Below, one piece after another: positions 8,505 to 17,865 of a stretch of 64,000 bases of DNA. Under the pieces are notes generated by a model, which had not been told where the DNA came from, ran no database searches, and was given only the letters and a program-made list of their open reading frames with translations. Each line of letters begins with the position of its first letter. Within the stretch, counting starts at the first letter, position 1. The position numbers were made by a program, and so were the translations under genes. Source of the DNA: Pseudomonas sp. TH15. Lineage in GTDB: Bacteria > Pseudomonadota > Gammaproteobacteria > Pseudomonadales > Pseudomonadaceae. The stretch covers positions 4,330,001 to 4,394,000 of the forward strand of contig NZ_JAEKEL010000001.1 in NCBI RefSeq assembly GCF_016651105.1, in the 5' to 3' direction.

Positions 8505-9581
8505 TTACTCGGTAGCGAGCACACCGCGACGCACCTGGTCCCGCTCAATCGATTCGAACAACGCCTTGAAGTTGCCTTCGCCGAAGCCATCATCGCCTTT
8601 ACGCTGGATGAATTCGAAGAACACTGGCCCCATCAGGGTTTCCGAGAAGATCTGCAGCAACAGACGCTTGTCGCCCGACTCGGACGAACCGTCCAGCAGG
8701 ATCCCGCGCATTTGCAGTTGATCGACCGGCTCACCGTGGTTCGGCAAACGGCCTTCGAGCATTTCGTAGTAGGTTTCTGGCGGCGCGGTCATGAAGCGCA
8801 TACCGATTTTCTTCAGGCGATCCCAGGTGTCGATCAAGTTGTCGCTGAGGAACGCAACGTGCTGGATGCCTTCGCCGTTGAACTGCATCAGGAACTCTTC
8901 GATCTGCCCGGCGCCCTTGGACGATTCTTCGTTCAACGGGATGCGGATCATGCCATCCGGCGCGGTCATCGCCTTGGAGGTCAGGCCGGTGTATTCGCCC
9001 TTGATGTCGAAGTAACGGATTTCGCGGAAGTTGAACAGCTTCTCGTAGAAGTTGGCCCAGTAGGCCATGCGACCGCGATACACGTTGTGAGTCAGGTGAT
9101 CGATGATCTTCAGGCCCGCCCCTTCCGGGTTGCGGTCCACGCCTTCGATGAACACGAAGTCGATGTCGTAGATCGAGCTGCCTTCGCCGAAACGGTCGAT
9201 CAGGTACAGCGGCGCGCCGCCGATGCCTTTGATCGCCGGCAGGTTCAGTTCCATCGGGCCGGTTTCGATATGAATCGGCTGGGCGCCGAGTTCCAGGGCA
9301 CGGGCAAACGCCTGCTGGGCATTCTTGACGCGGAACGCCATGCCGCACACCGACGGACCGTGCTCGGCCGCGAAATACGAAGCAACGCTGTGAGGTTCGT
9401 TGTTGAGGATCAGGTTGATCTGGCCCTGGCGATACAGGTGCACGTCTTTGGAGCGGTGGGTCGCGACCTTGCTGAAGCCCATGATCTCGAAGATCGGCTC
9501 CAGGGTGTTCGGGGTCGGCGATGCAAACTCAATGAATTCAAAGCCCATCAGGCCCATTGGGTTTTCGTATAAATCTGCCAT
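8505..9581 (-). CDS. hpd: 4-hydroxyphenylpyruvate dioxygenase
   Basis: A 358-residue Fe(II) dioxygenase converting 4-hydroxyphenylpyruvate to homogentisate in tyrosine catabolism. The start at 9581 (MADLYENPMGLMGFEFIEFA) matches the Pseudomonas enzyme; upstream in-frame codons are unlike the family. The iron ligands are the His in DHLTHNVYRG, the His in GIQHVAFLSDN and the Glu in GPVFFEFIQRKGD. The C-terminal helix GFGEGNFKALFESIERDQ closes the active site. Two vicinal-oxygen-chelate domains are present at normal length. The upstream 265 bases hold the likely promoter; no operator was recognised. No other tyrosine-pathway gene is adjacent. Confidence 0.97.
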   Translation of the reverse strand: MADLYENPMGLMGFEFIEFASPTPNTLEPIFEIMGFSKVATHRSKDVHLYRQGQINLILNNEPHSVASYFAAEHGPSVCGMAFRVKNAQQAFARALELGAQPIHIETGPMELNLPAIKGIGGAPLYLIDRFGEGSSIYDIDFVFIEGVDRNPEGAGLKIIDHLTHNVYRGRMAYWANFYEKLFNFREIRYFDIKGEYTGLTSKAMTAPDGMIRIPLNEESSKGAGQIEEFLMQFNGEGIQHVAFLSDNLIDTWDRLKKIGMRFMTAPPETYYEMLEGRLPNHGEPVDQLQMRGILLDGSSESGDKRLLLQIFSETLMGPVFFEFIQRKGDDGFGEGNFKALFESIERDQVRRGVLATE

Positions 9582-9846
9582 GGTTGGCGCCTCATCATCT
9601 GCTTTTAAAATTAACGGCTGAATTAACGGATCGTTAGTTGCTAGCAATGCTGAGACTGGCGGGTGGCGCGCAGGAGATGCCCCGAACGCTGCGGGCGAGG
9701 AAGTCACCGTAGATCAATTGAAACCCAAAACTCTTCATTGTCGACCCAAGGCTCTTGCGGGCGAGGCTTCTGCTGCCAGAAGACGTTTATTATTGTATGC
9801 GTAAACCGATTCTACACAGCGTAAAACGGTTTGTCCGCCTTCTGTA

Positions 9847-10791
9847 TCAAATCCCCTTTTTCGTGGACGGCGCAAGCGGTTTGTTGCACAGGTAAATCCC
9901 CGTCAAAATCAGCCCGCCGCCCAGGCACATGGTCAATGTCAGTTGCTCGCCCAACAGCAACGCGCCGAGGATCACGGCGGTCAGCGGATTCAGGGCAATG
10001 AACACGCCCGAGCGGGTCGCGCCGATCTTGCGGATGCCGTCGTAGTAGCCAATATAGGCCAGCGCCGAGCCGAGCACGCCGAGGTACATCAGGCTCAGCC
10101 ATTGTTGCGGGCCGAGGCTGACAAGCGTATCCACACTCAGTTCGCCCCGCAGCGCACTGGTCGCCCAGAGCATCGCCGTGCCCAACAAAATCGAGTAGGT
10201 CACCGTCTGCACCGGCCCCAATGTTTGATTCAGTTCCCTGGAAAACAGCGAGTAAACGCCCCAACTCAGGACGCAGCCGAAAATCAGCAGATCGCCGATC
10301 CACGCATCGGCATTGGTCGCCAGCAATTGCGGATTTCGGCTGACGATCACGATACTGGCCCCGGCGATACAGATCACAATTCCAGCCACTTTCGCCCGGC
10401 CCAAGCGTTCCTTGAACAGTAGCCACGACGCCAAGCCAATCACCGCCGGATTCAACGCCACGATCAACGACGCCCGTGACGCGTTGATGTAATGCAGCCC
10501 GTAAAAGAAGCACAGGTTGTAGAAGAAGATGCCGAAAAATCCCAGCAATGCCAATTGTAACCATTGCCTCAGGCTTGGTCGCAGCAGCTGCACCTGGGCC
10601 AGCCACACAAACAGCAACAACGCGATGCTGGCGAGCAAAAATCGCAGGCTGGCGGCAAACAACGGACTGAGACTGCCGCCCAGGAAGCGCCCGGCGACAA
10701 AGGTCCCGCCCCAGATCATGGTCACCGCTGCCAGCTTCAGGTAAACCGGCACATCCGACGGCTTTGTCGGGTTTTGCTCATAGCTACTCAT
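9847..10791 (-). CDS. EamA (DMT) family exporter
   Basis: A 314-residue inner-membrane protein with ten helices in two EamA repeats (MIWGGTFVAGRFLGGSLSP at the start of the first; FGCVLSWGVYSLFSRELNQ at the start of the second). Proteins of this size and layout usually export amino acids or small metabolites. It is divergent from a LysR regulator with 69 bases between the start codons, the classic layout for a LysR-controlled exporter. Substrate unknown. The start (MSSYEQNPTKPSDVPV) is the only early ATG. Confidence 0.9.
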   Translation of the reverse strand: MSSYEQNPTKPSDVPVYLKLAAVTMIWGGTFVAGRFLGGSLSPLFAASLRFLLASIALLLFVWLAQVQLLRPSLRQWLQLALLGFFGIFFYNLCFFYGLHYINASRASLIVALNPAVIGLASWLLFKERLGRAKVAGIVICIAGASIVIVSRNPQLLATNADAWIGDLLIFGCVLSWGVYSLFSRELNQTLGPVQTVTYSILLGTAMLWATSALRGELSVDTLVSLGPQQWLSLMYLGVLGSALAYIGYYDGIRKIGATRSGVFIALNPLTAVILGALLLGEQLTLTMCLGGGLILTGIYLCNKPLAPSTKKGI

Positions 10792-10860
10792 AAGTCACCA
10801 GAAGAAAAGATGCCGTATCATCTGGCTAATGCTCGATCATCGTAAAATGAGTAAACACTC

Positions 10861-11733
10861 ATGACCCTGACTCAACTGGAAATCTTCTCGCTGGTTGCTG
10901 AACTGCGCGGCTTCACGGCTGCGGCCAATCGCCTCGGGATCTCGCAATCGGCGGTTTCTCACGCCCTCAAGTCACTCGAACAAGAGTTGGGCGTCGAGTT
11001 GCTGCACCGGCATCAGTCGTTGGTCGAACTCAGCGACATCGGCCAGCAACTGTTGCTGCGCGCTCGGGCGATGCTCGGGCTGGCCAACACCTTGCGCCAG
11101 GAAGCCGCCGATGCTCGAGGGATGAAACGCGGCACACTGCGCATCGGCTCGTTCGGTCCGACATCATCGATAAAATTGCTGCCAACGATCCTGAAGCAGT
11201 ACCGTGCGGCTCATCCCGGCATCGAAGTGCATATAGACGAAGGCCCGGATCGACAGGTGATTCAGTGGCTGGAAGAGCGGCGCATCGACATTGGTTTTGT
11301 AGTGCTGCCCGAGGAACGCTTCGACACCTTTGCGCTGCTGGAGGACCAAATGGTCGCGCTGCTGCCCGCCGATCATCCCTTGGCAAAGCGCGACAGCCTG
11401 AGTTTGAGCGATTTGTGCCATGACCCGTTCGTGCTGACCGAGGCCGGCTCTTCGGAGCTGGTTTGCCGCCTGTTCAATGCCGCCCGATTGACGCCGAACA
11501 TCCGCTTTCGCTGCTCGCAATTGCTCAGCACCGTGGACACGGTCAGTCGCGGCGACGCGATCACGATCGTCGCTGAAGGCTCGTTGCCTGACGATGCTAC
11601 GCCGCGTTACCTGAAGAAACCGTTAGCGCCTGCCGTGCAGCGCACGGTAGGCCTTGCCGTACTGGATAAGCGCCAGTGTTCACCCGCCGCGCTGGCGTTT
11701 ATCGAATTGGCCACAAACATGAATCATCAATGA
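10861..11733 (+). CDS. LysR family transcriptional regulator
   Basis: A 290-residue regulator with an N-terminal winged helix-turn-helix (about 1-60: MTLTQLEIFSLVAELRGFTA, then RLGISQSAVSHALKSLEQEL) and a periplasmic-binding-like effector domain (about 90-290, LRIGSFGPTSSIKLLPTIL). The start at 10861 is directly preceded by AAACACTC with no strong ribosome site but is the family start. It is divergent from the EamA exporter and most likely regulates it and itself from the 69-base gap; the effector is unknown. Confidence 0.93.
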   Translation: MTLTQLEIFSLVAELRGFTAAANRLGISQSAVSHALKSLEQELGVELLHRHQSLVELSDIGQQLLLRARAMLGLANTLRQEAADARGMKRGTLRIGSFGPTSSIKLLPTILKQYRAAHPGIEVHIDEGPDRQVIQWLEERRIDIGFVVLPEERFDTFALLEDQMVALLPADHPLAKRDSLSLSDLCHDPFVLTEAGSSELVCRLFNAARLTPNIRFRCSQLLSTVDTVSRGDAITIVAEGSLPDDATPRYLKKPLAPAVQRTVGLAVLDKRQCSPAALAFIELATNMNHQ

Positions 11734-11848
11734 GCAGCACAAGTTTCATCGGCCATCTATCCTCCCTTCTGGCTCAACTGTTTTTTGGCCGCGCGCCGTT
11801 GCCCGTCCGGCATTTCAGAGCGCTATACCTTCGCGACAGGATGCGCCC

Positions 11849-13384
11849 ATGCCGTTAACCGTCAGATCCCGCCGCAAGCGCAGCACTCGCATCATCGTGA
11901 CACTGCTCAGCGGCCTGCTCCCGGTAGTGCTGGGTTGCGTAATTCTCTATATGCAGGCCGAACGCACCCTGCAGCAGAGTGCTCGGCAAACCGCCGAAGA
12001 AGCCTTGCGTCAATTCGAATTGATGCTCGACAACACGGCGCAAGCTGCTCACGAGTTGCTGCCATTGGCAGGAAAAACCTGCGAAGACGTGAAGTTGGCC
12101 CTGCGCGAACAAGTCACCCGGCGCCCCTTCGTGCGCTCCACCAATTTGGTATGGGACGACAACCTCTATTGCAGTTCGCTGTTCGGTGACTTCAAGGAAG
12201 CCGTGAACTCGGGCGATTACCACGAAGGCAAACTGTGGTTAATGAACGGCAACCCGGTGACGCCCAACACCGCGCTACTGGTGTATCGCCTCAGTGATGA
12301 CAAAAAAGGCGCGCTAACCACGCTCGACGGTTATCACCTGAGCAACGTGCTGCGCCTGATCGGGCGCCGGACTTCGCTGTTGCTGCAAGTGGGCAATAAC
12401 TGGTTATCCGCCGACGGAAAAGTCCATGAAGGCCCCCTGCCCGCCTTGCCGGTGGCGCAAAGCACGCGGGTTTCCGGGCCGTATGCCTTTACCGTAGCCG
12501 CCGGTTTTCCCGAGGGCGAAACCTGGCGCTATATGAGCAGTGAGTATCCGCCGCTGTTCAGCCTGCTGATTTTTTTCGGCGTGGTGTCGGGCTTGATTGG
12601 GCATGTCCTGCAAAAACGTGCCTCGTCGCCCAGCGTTGAGCTGCAGCGGGCGCTGGAGGCTGGGGAGTTCATTCCATATTTTCAGCCGGTGGTGCATGGC
12701 GATACCAAAAAGTGGAGTGGCACCGAGGTGCTGATGCGCTGGAATCATCCCAAGGAAGGCCTGGTGCGGCCGGATCTGTTTATCCCGTTTGCGGAACACT
12801 CGGGGCTGATCGTACCAATGACCCGCGCCTTGATGCAGCAAACCTGCGCCCTGCTGGCACCGGTGTCGGCATCGTTCGACAAGCCGTTTCACATCGGCAT
12901 CAACATCACAGCCAGCCACTGTCAGGACCTGGCATTGGTGCAAGACTGCCGCGAATTCCTCGGGGCCTTCGTGCCGGGCAGCATCAGCCTGGTGCTGGAA
13001 CTGACCGAGCGTGAACTCATCGAGCCGACAGACATCACTCACCAGTTGTTCGAGCAGCTTCACGGGTTGGGCGTGATGATCGCGATCGATGACTTTGGTA
13101 CCGGCCATTCAAGCCTGGGTTATCTGCGACAGTTCAATGTGGATTTCCTGAAAATCGATCAGAGCTTCGTTGCGATGATCGGTGCCGATGCTCTTTCCGG
13201 GCACATTCTGGACAGCATTATCGAACTCTCGGCCAAGCTGGACTTGGGAATTGTTGCCGAAGGTGTAGAAACCGAGGCGCAAAGCGATTACCTGACGGCG
13301 CACCACGTGAACTTTCTGCAAGGCTACCTGTTTGGCCGGCCAATGCCCGGCGCCGACTTCATTAATGCATTAAGTCACCATTAA
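11849..13384 (+). CDS. cyclic-di-GMP phosphodiesterase, CSS-motif sensor plus EAL domain
   Basis: A 511-residue inner-membrane protein. One helix near 16-35 is followed by a periplasmic sensor with the CSS motif (YCSSLFG, 107-113) and a second conserved Cys (KTCEDVK). In this family these cysteines form a redox-sensitive disulphide tuned by Dsb proteins. A second helix lies near 234-252, then the EAL domain (about 258-510). Catalytic motifs are intact: EVLMRW in place of EALxRW, ELTEREL, IDDFGTGHSSLGYL, LKIDQSF, EGVETE and QGYLFGRPMP. It should hydrolyse c-di-GMP to pGpG. No GGDEF domain is present. It stands alone between LysR and mvaU. Confidence 0.94.
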   Translation: MPLTVRSRRKRSTRIIVTLLSGLLPVVLGCVILYMQAERTLQQSARQTAEEALRQFELMLDNTAQAAHELLPLAGKTCEDVKLALREQVTRRPFVRSTNLVWDDNLYCSSLFGDFKEAVNSGDYHEGKLWLMNGNPVTPNTALLVYRLSDDKKGALTTLDGYHLSNVLRLIGRRTSLLLQVGNNWLSADGKVHEGPLPALPVAQSTRVSGPYAFTVAAGFPEGETWRYMSSEYPPLFSLLIFFGVVSGLIGHVLQKRASSPSVELQRALEAGEFIPYFQPVVHGDTKKWSGTEVLMRWNHPKEGLVRPDLFIPFAEHSGLIVPMTRALMQQTCALLAPVSASFDKPFHIGINITASHCQDLALVQDCREFLGAFVPGSISLVLELTERELIEPTDITHQLFEQLHGLGVMIAIDDFGTGHSSLGYLRQFNVDFLKIDQSFVAMIGADALSGHILDSIIELSAKLDLGIVAEGVETEAQSDYLTAHHVNFLQGYLFGRPMPGADFINALSHH

Positions 13385-13608
13385 CCGGCTTGGCAAATAA
13401 CGAAATCTTGCACCAAATTGCATCAAAACACTGCTGTTGTTACATGAAGAAAAAGACAGGATTTACTCTTGGTCAATTAACTACTACAATTTTTCTTACC
13501 TGTGCAAAATTGGCAGGTGAGCCATTATCACCGAGTCGCTTCAAGGCTCTTGGCTTATAGCTTTGTTTGCGGTTGGTATCAGCCAAACACACTATTGGAG
13601 TAAAGATA

Positions 13609-13971
13609 TTGTCCAGACTCGCTGAATTTCGTGCCGCTGAAAAGGCCCTTCAAGAACAGCTCAAGCAGCTGGAGTCCCTGAAGAACGATGCCGGGCTCAA
13701 GAAAGAAATCGAATTCGAAGAAAAGCTCCAGGGGCTGATGAAAACCTACGGCAAGAGCCTGCGCGACATCGTCGCCATCCTCGACCCAAACCCGTCAAAG
13801 TCGGGGCTTCAACAGGCCGCGCCTAAAACCCGTCGCGCCCGTGTGGTCAAGGTCTATCACAACCCGCACACAGGTGAACTGATTGAAACCAAGGGCGGCA
13901 ACCACCGTGGCCTGAAAGCCTGGAAGGAACAGTACGGTGCAGCTACCGTTGATTCCTGGTTGCGCGGCTAA
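13609..13971 (+). CDS. mvaU: H-NS-like xenogeneic silencer, MvaT/MvaU family
   Basis: A 120-residue nucleoid protein. The start is TTG at 13609, eight bases after a GGAG ribosome site, giving SRLAEFRAAEKALQEQLKQL as in MvaU/MvaV; an in-frame upstream start would add 14 residues unlike the family. The N-terminal two-thirds is a coiled coil for dimer and oligomer formation. The C-terminal domain carries the AT-minor-groove element RARVVKVYHNPHTGELIETK and the GGNHRGLKAWKEQYG segment. It silences AT-rich horizontally acquired DNA together with MvaT. The AT-rich leader at 13430-13600 could be an autoregulatory target. The gene is monocistronic and ends at a strong terminator. Confidence 0.94.
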   Translation: MSRLAEFRAAEKALQEQLKQLESLKNDAGLKKEIEFEEKLQGLMKTYGKSLRDIVAILDPNPSKSGLQQAAPKTRRARVVKVYHNPHTGELIETKGGNHRGLKAWKEQYGAATVDSWLRG

Positions 13972-13990
13972 CCCTTTGCAACAACAAAAA

Positions 13991-14017
13991 AAGCCCTGCT
14001 AATGCAGGGCTTTTTTT
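13991..14017 (+). terminator. rho-independent terminator of mvaU
   Basis: Perfect stem AAGCCCTGC / GCAGGGCTT with a four-base loop, followed by seven T, 20 bases after the mvaU stop. Confidence 0.93.
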
Positions 14018-14192
14018 GTGGATGACATCTAACAAATGCAACGATAGTCGTCGATAAAGTTGGAAATTGCTTCTAACGGGGATGTCGCCGCTGCAAGAAC
14101 TCAATACTTTCCGGCTAACTTTGTGCTTAATCCCTTTGGGTATCTAAAGAGGCCGGGGCTTGGCGCAATCGATCGCCGACTCAATTCTTCAT

Positions 14193-14717
14193 CTACAGTT
14201 TCAAGCTGTTACGGGCAGCCTGTATTTCGTCCTGACTTGCCTTATAAACCTCAGCTTGCCCGGCATAGGAAAGAACATAGGCCTTGTCCGCCTCCACCGC
14301 AGCGACCAATGTTTGCGACAGCACGTGTCGACCGTTCTGGGTAACCGTACAAGTGGTTTCAAGTGCTGGCAGTTGACTCAACGTGGCCGGGTGAATCTTG
14401 TTGCAGACACTTTGATAGCCGCCCTGGAAGAAGTCCTTCTGCACCGACTTGCGCATCTCCAGCAACACGCCCTGTAAATTCACCTGATGGCCGCTTTCGA
14501 CTTGGGTCATCGTCAGCTCCATCACCAATACCTGGTTGCCATCGGCATCGTTTTTCACCGCGCGTTGGCGGGATACCTGCGGCGTGGTGTCATTGGGCGC
14601 TACGGCCTCCACCTCCCAGCCACTTGGCCAGGCAATGCTCGGGGTGTCTGCTTGCGCCGCAGTGGCCAGTGCAAACAAACCCATGAAAACGAACAGCGAT
14701 TTGAACGGTCGGATCAT
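14193..14717 (-). CDS. exported protein, DUF4946-like
   Basis: A 174-residue protein with a clear signal peptide (MIRPFKSLFVFMGLFALATA then AQA-D cleavage near residue 23), so periplasmic. The mature part begins TPSIAWPSGWEVEAV and carries two cysteines (SVCNKIH, ETTCTVTQNG) likely to pair. I recognise the pattern as the Pseudomonas family usually labelled DUF4946, whose function is unknown; that label is from memory. It is divergent from gloA, 145 bases away, and convergent with mvaU. No partner is evident. Confidence 0.8.
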   Translation of the reverse strand: MIRPFKSLFVFMGLFALATAAQADTPSIAWPSGWEVEAVAPNDTTPQVSRQRAVKNDADGNQVLVMELTMTQVESGHQVNLQGVLLEMRKSVQKDFFQGGYQSVCNKIHPATLSQLPALETTCTVTQNGRHVLSQTLVAAVEADKAYVLSYAGQAEVYKASQDEIQAARNSLKL

Positions 14718-14862
14718 TACGAGGGGTACTCACAGATTGAACCACAAAGTCTGAGCCTCACTCGGCCGCCAGGCAATAGCTGGCCGTTTTGGTTTGGCGA
14801 TGCCCGGACGCTTGCGTATCATTGCGACCATTCGCCAGCCCCACTTATTTTCCGGAGGGCCC

Positions 14863-15384
14863 ATGAGCCTGCACGAATTGAACACCTTCCCGGGCGTGAC
14901 TGCCCAACCTGACACCGCCACTCAGAAGTTCGTCTTCAACCACACCATGCTGCGGGTCAAGGACATCACCAAGTCGCTGGATTTCTACACGCGCATCCTC
15001 GGTTTCTCGCTGGTTGAAAAGCGCGACTTCCCGGAAGCCGAATTCAGTCTGTACTTCCTGGCGCTGGTCGACAAGGCACAGATTCCGGCCGATGCCGCTG
15101 CTCGTACCGAGTGGATGAAGTCGATCCCGGGCATTCTGGAGCTGACTCACAACCACGGCACCGAAAACGACGCGGACTTCGCCTACCACAACGGCAACAC
15201 TGATCCGCGTGGCTTCGGTCATATCTGCATCTCAGTGCCGGACATTCGTGCAGCATGCGAGCGTTTTGAAGCACTGGGTTGTGATTTCCAGAAGCGTTTG
15301 AACGATGGCCGGATGAAGAGCCTGGCGTTTATCAAGGACCCGGATGCTTACTGGGTTGAGATCATTCAGCCAGCGCCGATGTAA
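14863..15384 (+). CDS. gloA: lactoylglutathione lyase (glyoxalase I)
   Basis: A 173-residue metalloenzyme that isomerises the methylglyoxal-glutathione hemithioacetal to S-lactoylglutathione. The start at 14863 follows a CCGGAGGG ribosome site. Metal ligands are visible: His in FNHTMLRVKD, Glu in ILELTHNHG, His in GFGHICISV and Glu in YWVEIIQP. The long loop with TEWMKSIPGILE, as in the larger Zn-type (GloA3/yeast-like) class, differs from the shorter Ni-type E. coli enzyme; the metal preference is therefore inferred. It ends at a terminator shared with the convergent ahpF. Confidence 0.96.
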   Translation: MSLHELNTFPGVTAQPDTATQKFVFNHTMLRVKDITKSLDFYTRILGFSLVEKRDFPEAEFSLYFLALVDKAQIPADAAARTEWMKSIPGILELTHNHGTENDADFAYHNGNTDPRGFGHICISVPDIRAACERFEALGCDFQKRLNDGRMKSLAFIKDPDAYWVEIIQPAPM

Positions 15385-15405
15385 CTGACAGCACTAGGCA
15401 TAAAA

Positions 15406-15431
15406 AACCCCATGATCACTCATGGGGTTTT
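15406..15431. terminator. bidirectional terminator between gloA and ahpF
   Basis: Perfect stem AACCCCATGA / TCATGGGGTT with a short loop, flanked by A on the left and T on the right, between convergent genes. Confidence 0.9.
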
Positions 15432-15450
15432 GTGTTTTCAGCGCTGGCGT

Positions 15451-17016
15451 TTAAGCCGGGGCCGAGGTCCGGATCAGGTGATCGAATGCGCTCAGGGAAG
15501 CCTTGGCACCCTCGCCCACTGCAATCACGATCTGCTTGTACGGCACGGTGGTCACGTCACCGGCAGCGAACACGCCCGGCAATGAGGTTTCACCACGAGC
15601 ATCGACGATGATCTCGCCACGCGGCGACAATTCGACGGTGCCTTTAAGCCAGTCGGTGTTAGGCAGCAAACCGATCTGCACAAAGATCCCTTCCAGCTCG
15701 ACCGTGTTGAACTCACCCGAATCGCGATCCTTGTAGACCAGACCGGTCACTTTCTCCCCGTCACCTTTCACTTCGCTGGTCAGCGCGCTGGTGATGACGT
15801 TGACGTTCGGCAGGCTGTACAGTTTGCGTTGCAGCACAGCGTCGGCGCGCAGCTTGCTGTCGAATTCCAGCAGCGTGACGTGGCTGACGATGCCGGCCAG
15901 GTCGATGGCCGCTTCAACGCCGGAGTTACCGCCGCCAATCACCGCCACACGTTTGCCCTTGAACAGCGGGCCGTCGCAGTGTGGGCAGAAGCAAACGCCT
16001 TTGGCTTTGTATTGCTGCTCGCCCGGCACACCCATTTCGCGCCAGCGGGCGCCGGTGGCAAGGATCAGCGCCTTGGTCTTCAGGCTGGCACCGCTTTCGA
16101 AGCGAACTTCATGCAACTCGCCGACATTCTTCGCCGGGATCAGCGCAGTAGCGCGTTGCAGGTTCATGATGTCGACGTCGTATTGTTTGACGTGTTCTTC
16201 CAGGGCGCTGGCCAGTTTCGGCCCTTCGGTTTCCTGCACGGAGATGAAGTTCTCGATGGCCATGGTGTCCAGCACCTGCCCACCAAAACGCTCAGCGGCC
16301 ACGCCGGTACGAATGCCTTTACGGGCAGCGTAGATCGCAGCCGAAGCACCGGCCGGGCCACCGCCGACGATCAACACGTCAAAGGCTTCTTTGGCGCTGA
16401 TCTTCTCGGCCTGAAGCTCGGCACCGCTGGTGTCGATCTTGGCGAGGATTTCTTCCAGGCCCATGCGGCCCTGACCGAAGATTTCGCCGTTCAGGTAGAT
16501 ACTTGGCACCGCCATGATCTTGCGATCGTCGACTTCGGCCTGGAACAACGCACCGTCGATGGCGACGTGGTGGATATTCGGGTTGAGCACGGCCATCAGG
16601 TTCAGCGCCTGGACCACGTCCGGGCAGTTCTGGCAGGACAGCGAGAAGTAAGTCTCGAAGCTGAACTGGCCTTTGAGCGAGCGGATCTGTTCGATCACTT
16701 CAACGCTGGCTTTCGAAGGGTGGCCGCCGACTTGCAGCAAGGCCAACACCAACGAGGTGAATTCGTGGCCCATCGGGATGCCGGCAAAACGCAGGCTGAT
16801 ATCGGCACCCGGGCGGTTGATCGAGAACGATGGCTTACGTGCATCGTCACCGTTATCGAGCAAGGTAATTTGAGTAGAAAGACTGGCAACTTCTTTCAGC
16901 AGTTCGTGCATTTCCTGGGATTTCGCACCGTCGTCGAGGGAGGCAACGATCTCGATCGGTTGGGTGACCCGTTCCAGGTACGATTTCAACTGGGCTTTAA
17001 GATTGGCGTCCAACAT
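15451..17016 (-). CDS. ahpF: alkyl hydroperoxide reductase subunit F
   Basis: A 521-residue flavoprotein that passes electrons from NADH to AhpC. Residues 1-200 form the double-thioredoxin N-terminal domain with its redox CxxC (SCQNCPD). Then come the FAD-binding motif VLIVGGGPAGASAAIYAARKG (about 213-233), the NAD-binding motif VAVIGGGNSGVEAA and the second redox-active CPHC in CFCPHCDGP. The C-terminal GVFAAGDVT contacts FAD. Length is normal. It lies downstream of ahpC on the same strand, separated by a hairpin terminator that would lower its expression relative to ahpC. Confidence 0.98.
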   Translation of the reverse strand: MLDANLKAQLKSYLERVTQPIEIVASLDDGAKSQEMHELLKEVASLSTQITLLDNGDDARKPSFSINRPGADISLRFAGIPMGHEFTSLVLALLQVGGHPSKASVEVIEQIRSLKGQFSFETYFSLSCQNCPDVVQALNLMAVLNPNIHHVAIDGALFQAEVDDRKIMAVPSIYLNGEIFGQGRMGLEEILAKIDTSGAELQAEKISAKEAFDVLIVGGGPAGASAAIYAARKGIRTGVAAERFGGQVLDTMAIENFISVQETEGPKLASALEEHVKQYDVDIMNLQRATALIPAKNVGELHEVRFESGASLKTKALILATGARWREMGVPGEQQYKAKGVCFCPHCDGPLFKGKRVAVIGGGNSGVEAAIDLAGIVSHVTLLEFDSKLRADAVLQRKLYSLPNVNVITSALTSEVKGDGEKVTGLVYKDRDSGEFNTVELEGIFVQIGLLPNTDWLKGTVELSPRGEIIVDARGETSLPGVFAAGDVTTVPYKQIVIAVGEGAKASLSAFDHLIRTSAPA

Positions 17017-17056
17017 ACGGGCGATTTCCTTTATGCAGTTTCATGAAAAGCAGGCG

Positions 17057-17095
17057 AAAAAAAACGCCCGAGCGAATCTCGCCCGGGCGTTTTTA
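17057..17095 (-). terminator. intercistronic terminator/attenuator between ahpC and ahpF
   Basis: On the minus strand the stem AACGCCCG ... CGGGCGTT is followed by eight T. It lies after ahpC and before ahpF, so ahpF is read either by partial read-through or from its own promoter. Confidence 0.85.
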
Positions 17096-17156
17096 TTGGG
17101 CGGTTGCAGCTTACTGAGGTGCGGAAACCCGCCCCGGTGATGCGTGTGTCACAGAC

Positions 17157-17720
17157 TTAGATCTTGCCGACCAGGTCCAGGGACGGAGCCAGAGTGGCCT
17201 CGCCTTCTTTCCATTTGGCTGGGCACACTTCGCCTGGGTGAGCAGCAACGTACTGAGCAGCCTTGATTTTGCGCAGCAGCTCGGAAGCGTCGCGGCCAAC
17301 ACCGCCGTCGTTCAGTTCAACGATTTTGATCTGGCCTTCTGGGTTGATCACGAAGGTGCCGCGGTCAGCCAGACCAACTTCTTCGATCAGCACATCGAAG
17401 TTGCGGGAGATGGCGTGGGTCGGGTCGCCGATCATGGTGTACTGGATTTTGCCGATAGCTGGCGAAGTGTTGTGCCAGGCAGCGTGAGCAAAGTGGGTGT
17501 CAGTAGAAACGCTGTAGATCTCGACGCCCAGTTTCTGGAACGCGGAGTAGTTGTCAGCCAGGTCTTCCAGTTCGGTCGGGCAAACGAAGGTGAAGTCAGC
17601 TGGGTAGAAGAACACGACAGACCACTTGCCTTTCAGGTCAGCGTCCGACACTTGTACGAAGTCGCCATTTTTGTAGGCGGTAGCTTTGAACGGTTTAACT
17701 TGGCTGTTGATGATAGGCAT
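17157..17720 (-). CDS. ahpC: alkyl hydroperoxide reductase subunit C (peroxiredoxin)
   Basis: A 187-residue typical 2-Cys peroxiredoxin. The start at 17720 (MPIINSQVKPFKATAY) is the universal AhpC start. The peroxidatic Cys is in FYPADFTFVCPTE (about residue 47) and the resolving Cys in HPGEVCPAKW (about 166). It reduces H2O2, organic peroxides and peroxynitrite and is recycled by AhpF. The gene has a long leader to 17865, and expression is normally OxyR-controlled; no OxyR site was identified by eye. Confidence 0.98.
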   Translation of the reverse strand: MPIINSQVKPFKATAYKNGDFVQVSDADLKGKWSVVFFYPADFTFVCPTELEDLADNYSAFQKLGVEIYSVSTDTHFAHAAWHNTSPAIGKIQYTMIGDPTHAISRNFDVLIEEVGLADRGTFVINPEGQIKIVELNDGGVGRDASELLRKIKAAQYVAAHPGEVCPAKWKEGEATLAPSLDLVGKI

Positions 17721-17865
17721 CGGTGACTCTCCGTCAGGGTTGAAAAGTTTGGTTAAGAAGTTGATGGGGTGAATCCTACCCATCCGATGGCCGGATGGCT
17801 CATTGGCAAACCTCATGCTGCTCATTGGTTTTCGCTATTAGCGGAACGTATTAATAGAAGAAAAC

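Noticed and set aside
9803..9832. Inverted repeat AAACCG / CGGTTT upstream of hpd as operator
   Set aside because: Six-base arms with an 18-base spacer are likely by chance in 265 bases, and it lies far from the hpd start and close to the end of the exporter gene.
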